DNA of 23,541 nt, taken from Chloroflexota bacterium. GTDB lineage: Bacteria > Chloroflexota > Dehalococcoidia > UBA1151 > TMED-70. The notes under the pieces are model-generated. The model searched no databases. It was not told where the DNA came from and was given only the letters and a program-made list of their open reading frames with translations. A program made the translations under genes and the position numbers. Within the stretch, counting starts at the first letter, position 1. Each line of letters begins with the position of its first letter. The DNA is taken from NCBI GenBank assembly GCA_002719425.1, contig PBHA01000013.1:4512-28052 (forward strand), given 5' to 3'. Of the stretch, positions 7,383-15,313 are shown piece after piece.

Positions 7383-8099
7383 TTAGTTATCTAAAACTGC
7401 AATTCTTAGACGTTTATTTATTTTACCCTTACTTTCATGGCCTGTTATTTTTATATAACCCACCTTGGAAGTACTAGAAACATGTGTACCTCCATCAGCT
7501 TGAAGGTCCAGTCCGTGAATATTTATAGTCCTTATAATTTTTAATGATTCAGGAAGTAAATTAACTTTAGTCCTTATAAGATCAGGGATTTGAAATGCTT
7601 CTTCTCTAGGCAAAAAATCAACAGTGATTTTTCTATCTTCTTTTACTTCAAAATTAATCTTTTCTTCTATCTCATCACGAAGTTCAGCAGATAATGATGG
7701 AAATTCAAAATCCATCCTTCCTTTTAAAGGTTCCATATTACCGCCAGTTACTGAAGCTTTATAATCTCTCCATACAACTCCGCATAATATATGTAAGGCT
7801 GTATGAGTTCTCATCAGTTTAAATCTTCTGTCCCAGTCAATCTTACATAAAACAGAATCTCCAACTGATAAATCTTCCAAATTATCAGAAAAATGGGCAA
7901 TTTTTCCGTCCTTCCATGAAACTTTATCAATTTTTATATCTTCTTCACCCAAGGAAATAGAACCCAAGTCATTTGGTTGCCCTCCACCTCCTGGAAAAAA
8001 AATAGTCTTATCTAAAACTATATATTCTTGATTTATTTCAATTATTTTTGACTGTAGTTCTTTTATATAAGCATCTGAATTGTAAATTTGCTCTGTCAT
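7383..8099 (-). CDS. alaX: Alanyl-tRNA editing protein AlaX
   Basis: This 238-residue free-standing homologue of the alanyl-tRNA synthetase editing domain deacylates mischarged Ser-tRNA(Ala) or Gly-tRNA(Ala) in the cytoplasm. The N-terminal glycine-rich FFPGGGGQPNDLG motif is present. The zinc ligands are HTALH (H99, H103) and H206 in LQADGGTHVSSTSKVG. The position often occupied by Cys in CGGTH is Asp (D202), so the site would use Asp or only three protein ligands. The same D-G-G-T-H form is, as I recall, found in other free-standing AlaX proteins. The ATG has no evident Shine-Dalgarno. A TATAAA box lies about 13 bases upstream, so the leader would be very short. Confidence 0.88.
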   Translation of the reverse strand: MTEQIYNSDAYIKELQSKIIEINQEYIVLDKTIFFPGGGGQPNDLGSISLGEEDIKIDKVSWKDGKIAHFSDNLEDLSVGDSVLCKIDWDRRFKLMRTHTALHILCGVVWRDYKASVTGGNMEPLKGRMDFEFPSLSAELRDEIEEKINFEVKEDRKITVDFLPREEAFQIPDLIRTKVNLLPESLKIIRTINIHGLDLQADGGTHVSSTSKVGYIKITGHESKGKINKRLRIAVLDN

Positions 8100-8183
8100 T
8101 TTTTATCAAATTGTTTATATTTATTAGAAACAATTTTAGAATTTTTATAAGAATTAAAGTAGCTAAATAATAGTAATATAACG

Positions 8184-8279
8184 ATGAATTACAAAGAGAA
8201 AATTAAATTTCTTATACCAAGAGCCATCTTATTGATTATATTTTCTATAATTGCTGTTATATTAAGAAAAAATTTATAG
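8184..8279 (+). CDS. 31-residue putative single-pass membrane peptide
   Basis: This short ORF has a basic N-terminus (MNYKEKIKF), one hydrophobic helix (AILLIIFSIIAVIL) and a basic tail (RKNL), the layout of a small inner-membrane peptide. No convincing ribosome binding site is seen. Its stop codon overlaps the AGGGAG ribosome binding site of the following lyase gene, which starts nine bases later, so translation may be coupled. It could be a chance ORF in the 5' leader of that operon. Confidence 0.4.
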   Translation: MNYKEKIKFLIPRAILLIIFSIIAVILRKNL

Positions 8280-8288
8280 GGAGAATGT

Positions 8289-9179
8289 ATGGATAACAAC
8301 GGAGTGCATTTTATGATGCCTACAATCTTTGACGATGAAGGTTCTATCGATATCAATTCAATGCAAGGTATATGTAAATTTGCTAAAAAATCTGGTTGTA
8401 AAGGCTTGGTTTTGTTAGGAGTTATGGGTGAAGCTCATAGATTATCCGAGAAAGAAAGGAACTTTCTTATTAGTGAAATTTCTCAACTTTCAAAAGAACT
8501 GGGATTAATACTTACAATTGGTGCTAGTGCCGAAAGTGGCTATCTTGCAACAACTTATGCTGTTGAAGCTTCAAACTCAGGTGCTGAGCAGGTAATGGTG
8601 GCTCCTCCAATTATGAAAAAACCTAACGAAAATATTCTTTTTAGATATTATGAAGATATAAATAAATCAATTGGTGATAATACGCACATAGTAATCCAAG
8701 ACTTACCTGAACAATCTGGGGTTCATATGAGCCCTCAATTCATGGTTGATCTAGATAATAGCTTAGATAAAGTAAATTCAATTAAACTTGAAGACCCTCC
8801 TACACCCTCAAAAATCTCAAAAATAGACAAAATTAAGTCTAAAGATTTGAAAATTTTTGGAGGACTTGGAGGTTTATTTTTCCTCGAGGAACTTAATCGA
8901 GGTGCATCAGGTACTATGACAGGTTTTGCTTTCACTGAAATATTAGTTGAGATATATAACCTTTTCTCATCAGATAAGGTTACTGAAGCAAAAAATGTTT
9001 TTTATAAATGGTTACCTTTGATTCGTTACGAAAATACTGCAGGGATCTCTTTATCGATAAGAAAAGAGATCTTAAGAAGAAGAAAAATAACAAGTTTTTC
9101 TAATGTAAGGTATCCATCTCCAGCGATGGATGATGATGACAAAAAAGAACTTGATTTCATACTTAGAGACTACTTATAG
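8289..9179 (+). CDS. Dihydrodipicolinate synthase/NAL superfamily lyase, paralogue 1
   Basis: This 296-residue TIM-barrel class I aldolase family protein has a Schiff-base lysine at K166 in NSIKLEDPPTP. The pyruvate carboxylate loop is GVMGEAHRLSEKER (44-57), where DapA has GTTGE. The glycine-rich IFGGLGG and the RGASGTMTG strand end match the superfamily. The Tyr-Asn-x-Pro motif of genuine DapA is IQDLPEQSG here (about 136-144), so the Tyr that relays protons in DapA is replaced by Gln. It is therefore unlikely to be the lysine-pathway enzyme and may act on another keto acid. AGGGAG lies about five bases before the ATG. The paralogue follows after 11 bases. Confidence 0.8.
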   Translation: MDNNGVHFMMPTIFDDEGSIDINSMQGICKFAKKSGCKGLVLLGVMGEAHRLSEKERNFLISEISQLSKELGLILTIGASAESGYLATTYAVEASNSGAEQVMVAPPIMKKPNENILFRYYEDINKSIGDNTHIVIQDLPEQSGVHMSPQFMVDLDNSLDKVNSIKLEDPPTPSKISKIDKIKSKDLKIFGGLGGLFFLEELNRGASGTMTGFAFTEILVEIYNLFSSDKVTEAKNVFYKWLPLIRYENTAGISLSIRKEILRRRKITSFSNVRYPSPAMDDDDKKELDFILRDYL

Positions 9180-9190
9180 AAAGGAATAAT

Positions 9191-10087
9191 ATGAGACATT
9201 TAAGTTTCAAAGGAGTTTTTCCTATATTACAAACTCCATTCACTGAAAAAAGAGAAATATCTTTTGAAGGAGTAAGAAAAGAAACAGAATGGTTGATAGA
9301 ACAAGGCGTTGACGGAATAGGGATTGCTATTGCTAGCGAGATTTTCAAATTAAATGATGTAGAAAAATTTGAACTACTCAGTACAGTAGTTGATCAGTCT
9401 GCAGGTAGAGTTCCAATCATTATGAATACAGGGCAAGAAAGTACTGAGTACACCATATACATGTCAAAAAAAGCGCAGGAATTAGGTGCACAAGGGCTGA
9501 TGATAAAACCTCCTGTTTTTGATAACGCTCCTCAAAAATACATAGAGGATCATTTCATAAACATTGCAAAAGCAGTTAATATTCCAATTTTTTTGCAGGA
9601 TCAGGGAAACTCACCTATTTCAGGAGAATCAGCGGTAAGATTATCAGAAAATCATGAGAACATATCATATATAAAACTTGAAAGTGTTCCTACAATACCC
9701 AGATTTGACTATTGTAATGAAAACTCATCAAGAGATACTCTTATTCTTTTTGGAGGAGTTGGAGGGTCATTCTTCATTGAAGAGTTAAGAAGAGGATCTT
9801 CAGGAACAATGCCGAGCTCAGTAATGCCCGATATGTTCATCAAGGTCTGGACTCTATGGAATGAGAATAAAAAAGAAGAAGCACATAATATTTACAGCGC
9901 TCATTCAGAATTGATAAAAATACTAAATCAAGGATTAGGTATTGCAAGTTCTATAAATAAATATGTTTTATACAGAAGAGGTGTTTTTGAAAAATCTATG
10001 TCATTTTCAAGAGAACCAGGCTTAAAACCAACAGATCAACATTTGAGAGAAATAGATAGATTGATTGAAAAAAACAATCTGATTTAA
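9191..10087 (+). CDS. Dihydrodipicolinate synthase/NAL superfamily lyase, paralogue 2
   Basis: This 298-residue paralogue of the preceding gene has the Schiff-base lysine at K162 in SYIKLESVP. The GTTGE loop has become AIASEIFKL, so it is more divergent than in paralogue 1. The DapA tyrosine motif is replaced by LQDQGNS (about 135-141), again with Gln-Asp in place of Tyr-Asn. The conserved LFGGVGG and RRGSSGTMPSS segments align with IFGGLGG and NRGASGTMTG of paralogue 1, which supports tandem duplication followed by divergence. An AAAGGAA ribosome binding site sits just before the ATG. The 3' end overlaps the convergent hydrolase gene by four bases. The substrate is unknown; the pair may form one hetero-oligomer or handle two related substrates. 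Confidence 0.8.
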   Translation: MRHLSFKGVFPILQTPFTEKREISFEGVRKETEWLIEQGVDGIGIAIASEIFKLNDVEKFELLSTVVDQSAGRVPIIMNTGQESTEYTIYMSKKAQELGAQGLMIKPPVFDNAPQKYIEDHFINIAKAVNIPIFLQDQGNSPISGESAVRLSENHENISYIKLESVPTIPRFDYCNENSSRDTLILFGGVGGSFFIEELRRGSSGTMPSSVMPDMFIKVWTLWNENKKEEAHNIYSAHSELIKILNQGLGIASSINKYVLYRRGVFEKSMSFSREPGLKPTDQHLREIDRLIEKNNLI

Positions 10088-10989
10088 TTACTAAAAGAAA
10101 CTTCTATATATTTTTTTAGATTATTCAGATAGTCCTCTTTGTAGTATTCATAACCTTTAGCGTGCTCACACTCTTCATAAACTAGGTATTTTGAACCCTC
10201 AGGAGAAAATTCATTTATTCTATCAGAATGAGATATTGGAATCCTATCATCATCTAAACAGTGATATAGCAAAATAGGATGTTGAAAATTACTTATAGAT
10301 TTCAGGCCAGAAATAATGTCGTTAGTCTCAATATCATATAGAAAATCAATACTTCGTATGATTCCAAATTTTAATAATTTAGCAATAGACTCAGGAATAA
10401 ATGTTCTTGAAGAAACTTCAGCTGCCATCAATTCTGGTAGGTCATAAAAAGGGCTATCTGCAATTATTCCTTTTATTGATGGATCCATAGATGAGTTGGA
10501 TAGAACAATTGTTCCTCCATAGCTAATTCCGTATAACACCATCTCTTCTATTGAATAGCTATCTCTTAGATAGTCAATTGAAGCCTTAAGGTCTTTTCTT
10601 TCAACATAAGCCAACCCAAGATTGTTTCCTTCAGAATCTCCATGAGCCCTTAAATCGAAAGCAAAAATAGAATAATCCATCTCATAAACATCTTTAATTA
10701 AATCAAGCATATAACCATCAGATTTATTAGAATCAACTCCATGAATCATAATTACAGTCTGTGGATTTTCATTTTTTATAAACCACCCGGATAATTTAAT
10801 ATTATCTTCAGTAACAAATATATCTTCAGTGTAGTCTAGATCTACAGAAGAAGGATTGATTTCAGGAACTTTCCTTGTTGCCTTTATGGCTAAAGTTGTA
10901 ATGTAAATAGATAGAAAAATATATATTAATGTAATTAAGAATATAATTGAGCTAACAGAAATATATAAATATTTTTTAGAAAAATTCAA
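10084..10989 (-). CDS. Membrane-anchored alpha/beta hydrolase
   Basis: This 301-residue protein has an N-terminal hydrophobic helix (about 8-32) followed by a serine-hydrolase domain. The oxyanion region is MIHGVDSNKSDG (81-92), the nucleophile is S156 in YGISYGGT, the acid is D247 or D248 in CLDDDRIP, and the base is H276 in ECEHAKGY. FDLRAHGDSEG (111-121) is typical of esterase and Bem46/FrsA-like hydrolases. Whether the domain faces the cytoplasm or the outside is not certain. The start is a TTG only two bases after the glutaredoxin stop, without a Shine-Dalgarno, so the two genes are probably translationally coupled. It overlaps the convergent lyase gene by four bases. Confidence 0.83.
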   Translation of the reverse strand: MNFSKKYLYISVSSIIFLITLIYIFLSIYITTLAIKATRKVPEINPSSVDLDYTEDIFVTEDNIKLSGWFIKNENPQTVIMIHGVDSNKSDGYMLDLIKDVYEMDYSIFAFDLRAHGDSEGNNLGLAYVERKDLKASIDYLRDSYSIEEMVLYGISYGGTIVLSNSSMDPSIKGIIADSPFYDLPELMAAEVSSRTFIPESIAKLLKFGIIRSIDFLYDIETNDIISGLKSISNFQHPILLYHCLDDDRIPISHSDRINEFSPEGSKYLVYEECEHAKGYEYYKEDYLNNLKKYIEVSFSN

Positions 10990-10991
10990 AA

Positions 10992-11246
10992 CTAAGTGTT
11001 GTAGTTACAACCAATTCCTCTAAAACCAATTTCAACTTTACCATCAGAATTAACTAAAACAGGAGTGATTCTGTCACCTCCAGAAAGTTTTTCAACTTCC
11101 TTCCACATTTCTGGTTGTTTTGAAACATCTATTTCTTCGAACTGGATTGATCTTTCTAATAGTTCTTCTCTCATCAAGTCGCAATATCCACAAGTTGGAT
11201 GGCTATACATTATTGCTTTATTTTCTGATATATTTGACGAACTCAA
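10992..11246 (-). CDS. Glutaredoxin-like thiol-disulfide oxidoreductase (CGYC)
   Basis: This 84-residue thioredoxin-fold protein has the dithiol active site C19-G-Y-C22 in SHPTCGYCDLM, a cis-proline in ITPVLV (P62) and a FRGIGCNY end containing a third cysteine (C80). The CGYC motif resembles mycoredoxin and NrdH-like proteins of Actinobacteria and Chloroflexota, which reduce protein disulfides or mixed disulfides in the cytoplasm. The start is a TTG with an AAGAGG ribosome binding site about six bases upstream; the next ATG (codon 13) would remove the first beta strand. It forms a two-gene unit with the hydrolase and is divergent from rpoB. Confidence 0.83.
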   Translation of the reverse strand: MSSSNISENKAIMYSHPTCGYCDLMREELLERSIQFEEIDVSKQPEMWKEVEKLSGGDRITPVLVNSDGKVEIGFRGIGCNYNT

Positions 11247-11279
11247 AAGATACCTCTTAAAAAATTGTAATTAAATCTA

Positions 11280-11308
11280 TTGATTATTCTTGTTATAAAT
11301 CTTATCAT
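11280..11308 (+). promoter_or_regulatory. Probable rpoBC promoter
   Basis: TTGATT (11280-11285), a 17-base spacer, and TATCAT (11303-11308) give a sigma70-type promoter that would start transcription near 11315, leaving a leader of about 84 bases before rpoB. An alternative -10, TAATAT, lies at 11311-11316. Confidence 0.5.
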
Positions 11309-11331
11309 ACTAATATATTAAAAAAATTATT

Positions 11332-11373
11332 ACCCGCTCAGCGAGCTGACCTAAATCGTTGAGAGGGTTTTTT
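11332..11373 (+). terminator. Intrinsic terminator in the rpoB leader (probable attenuator)
   Basis: The arms 11332-11344 (ACCCGCTCAGCGA) and 11356-11368 (TCGTTGAGAGGGT) pair over 13 positions with one mismatch and one G-U. They are followed by an uninterrupted T run to 11373 and four more T after one G. The hairpin ends about 25 bases before the rpoB ATG. The upstream gene points away, so the only rightward transcript it can terminate is that of rpoBC. A smaller competing stem, TCAG-CGAG-CTGA (11338-11349), overlaps its left arm and could serve as an anti-terminator. Confidence 0.75.
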
Positions 11374-11398
11374 GTTTTAAATCAACTGGAGAAATTAG

Positions 11399-14300
11399 AT
11401 GGTAATAGCAGACAGAAACACCTCAAGTGTAGATGATAAAAAATGGTTCAACAGGATCGACAATGTAGTTGATGTTCCAAATCTTTTAGAAATTCAAACT
11501 GAATCGTTTGAATGGCTTAAGGGATCTGGAATAGTTGAGCTTACAGAGGAAATTTCTCCGATAGAAGACTTTTCTGGTGGCAGATTTGAAGTAAGACTTA
11601 TCGATCATGAAATAAGAGAGCCAGAGTTTACAGAAGAAGAATGTAGAGAAAAGGAAATTACTTTTCAGGCTCCATTGTACATTACAGTTCAGCTTGTAAT
11701 TAAAGAAACACAAGAAATTAAGGAGCAGGTGCTATTTTTTGGACATCTGCCTCTCATGACTAAGACTGGAACATTCATAATTAATGGAGCAGAGAGAGTT
11801 ATTGTTTCTCAATTAGTAAGATCTCCAGGTGCTTACTTTACTACTGAAACTGATCCAGCAACAGGTAGGGAATTATGCTCTGCTAAGCTTATCCCATACA
11901 GAGGTGCTTGGATAGAATTAGAAACTTCAAACAAGGATATTATTTCTGTAAAAGTAGATAGAAAAAGAAAAGCAAATATAACAACCCTTCTTAGAGCAAT
12001 CGGATGGAATACCGACCAAAAAATAATAAATGAATTCAAGAATGTTGACGTTGATTCAACCCATAAGTTTATAAAAGCAACTTTAGCTAGAGAAGGTAAA
12101 GATGTAACTCAAGACGAAGCTCTGATCGAATTTTATAAAAGACTTAGACCTGGAGAACCACCAAGTGTAGAAAATGCTAAAAATTTAATTGATGGCATGT
12201 TTTTTGATCCTAAAAAATATGATTTAGGTAAAGTTGGAAGACATAAACTTAGTGCAAAGTTATTGAACGCTAAAATCGATCAAAACTTAAATGCTGATGA
12301 TAGAACTTTAACCAAAGAAGACATCATAGGAATCATCAGAAGACTTATACAAATAAATAACGGACAAGTTAGAAAAGACGATATAGATCATTTAGGAAAT
12401 AGAAGAGTTAGAGGAGTAGGTGAATTAATTCAAAATCAAATCAGAGTTGGTTTAGTTAGAATGGAAAGGGTTGTTAAGGAGAGAATGTCAACTCAAATCG
12501 ACCCAAGCAATACTACTCCAGCAGCATTGATAAACATTAGACCCATTGTTTCAGCGCTAAGAGAATTCTTTGGTGCATCACAATTGTCCCAGTTTATGGA
12601 TCAAACTAACCCACTTGCAGAACTAACTCACAAAAGAAGGCTTTCAGCACTGGGTCCTGGAGGATTATCTAGAGATAGAGCTGGTTTTGACGTTAGAGAC
12701 GTTCATCACTCCCATTACGGAAGAATTTGCCCTATTGAAACACCTGAAGGTCCTAACATTGGTCTTCTTGGTTCTTTATCAACATTTGGAAGAATTAATG
12801 AGTTTGGATTTATAGAAACTCCTTATAGAAAAGTTCTTAATGAATGTGAAAGTAAAGACGAAGATATTATAGGAAGAATCCCATTAGATGACATAAAAGA
12901 TGATAAAGATAAGGTTATAGTAGAATCAGGAAAGGCTGTTAGTAAACAAGCATTTGAAGAAATATCTAAACTTTCTAAGCAAAAGATACCTGTAGTTCCA
13001 TTCCCTTCCTCCAATGTTAAGGATGTCTCTTATATGACTGCTGATGTAGAAGAAGATTTTAGAATTGGTCAAGCAACTACCCAAGTTGATAATAAGGGTC
13101 AAATAGTTTCATCACAAGTTGAGGTAAGAGAAGAAGAAGGGTTTGCTCATGAAACACCTGAAAACATTGATTATATGGATGTTTCACCCATGCAAATAGT
13201 ATCTGTTTCGACAGCCCTTATTCCTTTTCTTGAGCACGATGATGCTAACAGAGCATTAATGGGTTCAAATATGCAAAGACAGGCTGTTCCGTGTATTAGA
13301 CCACAAGCGCCTTTAGTAGGAACTGGTATGGAAAGAAGAGTTGCAATTGATTCAGGTCAGGTAATTGAGTCTAGAACAGAAGGTGTAGTAAGCAGTGTTA
13401 ATGCTGACAGAATAATTGTTACAGATCCCGATGGCAACGACCACGTACATGAAATGTATAAATACAGAAGATCTAACCAAGGTACCTGTATCAATCAAAT
13501 TCCAGTTGTTAGAAAGGGACAGAAAGTAGAATTTAGGCAGCCTTTAGCAGATTCAACTTCAACTGATGGTGCAGAATTATCATTAGGTCAAAACCTAACA
13601 GTCGCATTTATGAGTTGGGAAGGTCTAAATTATGAAGATTCAATTGTTCTTAACGAAGACTTAGTAAGAAACGATCGATTTACTTCAGTGCATATAGAAA
13701 AACATGAAATAGAAGCCAGAGATACTAAGCTTGGTCCTGAAGAAATCACAAGAGATATTCCTAACGTAGGTGAAGAGGCTTTAGTTAGCCTTGATCAGGA
13801 AGGAATAGTAAGAATTGGAGCTAGAGTTAACCAAGGTGATATTTTAGTAGGTAAAATAACTCCAAAAGGTGAAACAGAGCTAACTGCCGAAGAAAAATTG
13901 CTTAGAGCAATTTTTGGTGAAAAAGCAAGAGATGTTAAAGATAGTTCATTGAGAGTTCCTCATGGTCAACATGGAAAAGTTATAGATGTAAAAATACTTA
14001 CTAAAGAAAATGGAGATCAATTATTACCTGGGGTACAAAAAATTGTAAGAGTTTGGATTGCTCACACTAGAAAAATAACTCAGGGAGATAAAATGGCGGG
14101 AAGGCATGGAAACAAAGGAGTTGTTTCTAGAGTGCTTCCAAGAGAAGACATGCCATATCTTGAAGATGGAACTCCCATAGACATAATTCTTAATCCAATT
14201 GGTGTTCCAAGTAGAATGAACCTAGGTCAAATAATGGAAACTCATTTAGGCTGGGCTGCTAATATATTAGGATTCAAAGCAAGAACACCAGTTTTTGACG

Positions 14301-15274
14301 GCGCGAATGATGTAATAATCGAGGATCATTTAGCTAGAGCTTGGTTTGTTACTGTTTCAAATGCCATTGATAATAAAAAGGTAGAAAATAGTGAAATTGA
14401 CTGGGATGTTGTTGATGAATGGTTAGAAGAAAGAGGGTATCAGAGAGATAAATTATGGAGCGATGCACCATCAAATCATGGTGTTGCGAGAGATGCATGT
14501 TTATCAATTTGGTTACAGGAAGTTGCCGGAGAAAAAATAGATAACCTAAAGCCAACACAACTAATGCAAAAAGCTTTAGAAATTTCAAGAGAGAAGAAAA
14601 TGTCAGCTCCAATTTTTGGAAAGCAAAAGGTTTATGATGGAAAAACCGGAGTTGCATTTGAAAATCAAGTAACTGTTGGTAGTGTATATATGATGAAATT
14701 AATTCATCTAGTTGAAGATAAAATACATGCAAGATCAACTGGTCCTTACTCATTAATTACTCAACAGCCATTAGGTGGAAAAGCTCAGTTCGGTGGACAA
14801 AGATTCGGTGAAATGGAAGTCTGGGCACTAGAAGCTTATTCTGCAGCCTACACTCTTCAAGAAATGCTAACTATCAAATCAGATGATGTTGTTGGAAGAG
14901 TCAAAACCTACGAAGCAATAGTTAAGGGAGAACAAGTAATCCAACCTGGAGTCCCCGAATCTTTCCACGTTTTATTGAAAGAATTGCAAGGTTTAGGTCT
15001 TTCAATTGAATTGTTAAATAAGAGTCTAAGTGAAGAGCTTCCAACTAGATCTGGTTCTGCTTCGGGAGAAATAGATTGGAATGATATGCTGGATATTTCT
15101 GATTTTGATGAAGATTCTGATATAGAAATTGATGACGAATTATCAGATGAATCTGCTGAAGAAGAATCTGCAGACACTAACGATCAGGAAAATGAGATAG
15201 AAATTTCCCTTCCTGAAGATTCTAAGGAAGATTCAGATGAAGATACGGATGAAGAAATACAGGAAGAAAAATAA
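11399..15274 (+). CDS. rpoB: DNA-directed RNA polymerase beta subunit
   Basis: This 1291-residue catalytic subunit forms the active site with beta-prime. The rifampicin region (about 387-415) has [16 protein letters not shown] and [13 protein letters not shown] with wild-type D, H and S at the main resistance positions. [35 protein letters not shown] and [24 protein letters not shown] are all present. Residues about 1229-1291 form a long Asp/Glu-rich tail beyond the normal C-terminus. The GGAG ribosome binding site is eight bases before the ATG. The gene is not preceded by rplJ-rplL as in many bacteria. Its leader carries a terminator hairpin. rpoC follows after 39 bases in the same operon. 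Confidence 0.98.
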   Translation: MVIADRNTSSVDDKKWFNRIDNVVDVPNLLEIQTESFEWLKGSGIVELTEEISPIEDFSGGRFEVRLIDHEIREPEFTEEECREKEITFQAPLYITVQLVIKETQEIKEQVLFFGHLPLMTKTGTFIINGAERVIVSQLVRSPGAYFTTETDPATGRELCSAKLIPYRGAWIELETSNKDIISVKVDRKRKANITTLLRAIGWNTDQKIINEFKNVDVDSTHKFIKATLAREGKDVTQDEALIEFYKRLRPGEPPSVENAKNLIDGMFFDPKKYDLGKVGRHKLSAKLLNAKIDQNLNADDRTLTKEDIIGIIRRLIQINNGQVRKDDIDHLGNRRVRGVGELIQNQIRVGLVRMERVVKERMSTQIDPSNTTPAALINIRPIVSALREFFGASQLSQFMDQTNPLAELTHKRRLSALGPGGLSRDRAGFDVRDVHHSHYGRICPIETPEGPNIGLLGSLSTFGRINEFGFIETPYRKVLNECESKDEDIIGRIPLDDIKDDKDKVIVESGKAVSKQAFEEISKLSKQKIPVVPFPSSNVKDVSYMTADVEEDFRIGQATTQVDNKGQIVSSQVEVREEEGFAHETPENIDYMDVSPMQIVSVSTALIPFLEHDDANRALMGSNMQRQAVPCIRPQAPLVGTGMERRVAIDSGQVIESRTEGVVSSVNADRIIVTDPDGNDHVHEMYKYRRSNQGTCINQIPVVRKGQKVEFRQPLADSTSTDGAELSLGQNLTVAFMSWEGLNYEDSIVLNEDLVRNDRFTSVHIEKHEIEARDTKLGPEEITRDIPNVGEEALVSLDQEGIVRIGARVNQGDILVGKITPKGETELTAEEKLLRAIFGEKARDVKDSSLRVPHGQHGKVIDVKILTKENGDQLLPGVQKIVRVWIAHTRKITQGDKMAGRHGNKGVVSRVLPREDMPYLEDGTPIDIILNPIGVPSRMNLGQIMETHLGWAANILGFKARTPVFDGANDVIIEDHLARAWFVTVSNAIDNKKVENSEIDWDVVDEWLEERGYQRDKLWSDAPSNHGVARDACLSIWLQEVAGEKIDNLKPTQLMQKALEISREKKMSAPIFGKQKVYDGKTGVAFENQVTVGSVYMMKLIHLVEDKIHARSTGPYSLITQQPLGGKAQFGGQRFGEMEVWALEAYSAAYTLQEMLTIKSDDVVGRVKTYEAIVKGEQVIQPGVPESFHVLLKELQGLGLSIELLNKSLSEELPTRSGSASGEIDWNDMLDISDFDEDSDIEIDDELSDESAEEESADTNDQENEIEISLPEDSKEDSDEDTDEEIQEEK

Positions 15275-15313
15275 TTTCTAAGCTAGATATAGAGCTTAAA
15301 CAAGGAGAAAAAA

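Noticed and set aside
8289..10087. Assigning dapA to one or both of the tandem lyase genes
   Set aside because: Both lack the Tyr-Asn-x-Pro motif of true dihydrodipicolinate synthase and no lysine-pathway gene is adjacent.
14349..14753. A 134-codon open frame on the minus strand inside rpoB
   Set aside because: It is fully antisense to a conserved part of RpoB, has no ribosome binding site, and its composition is that of a complement of an AT-rich gene.
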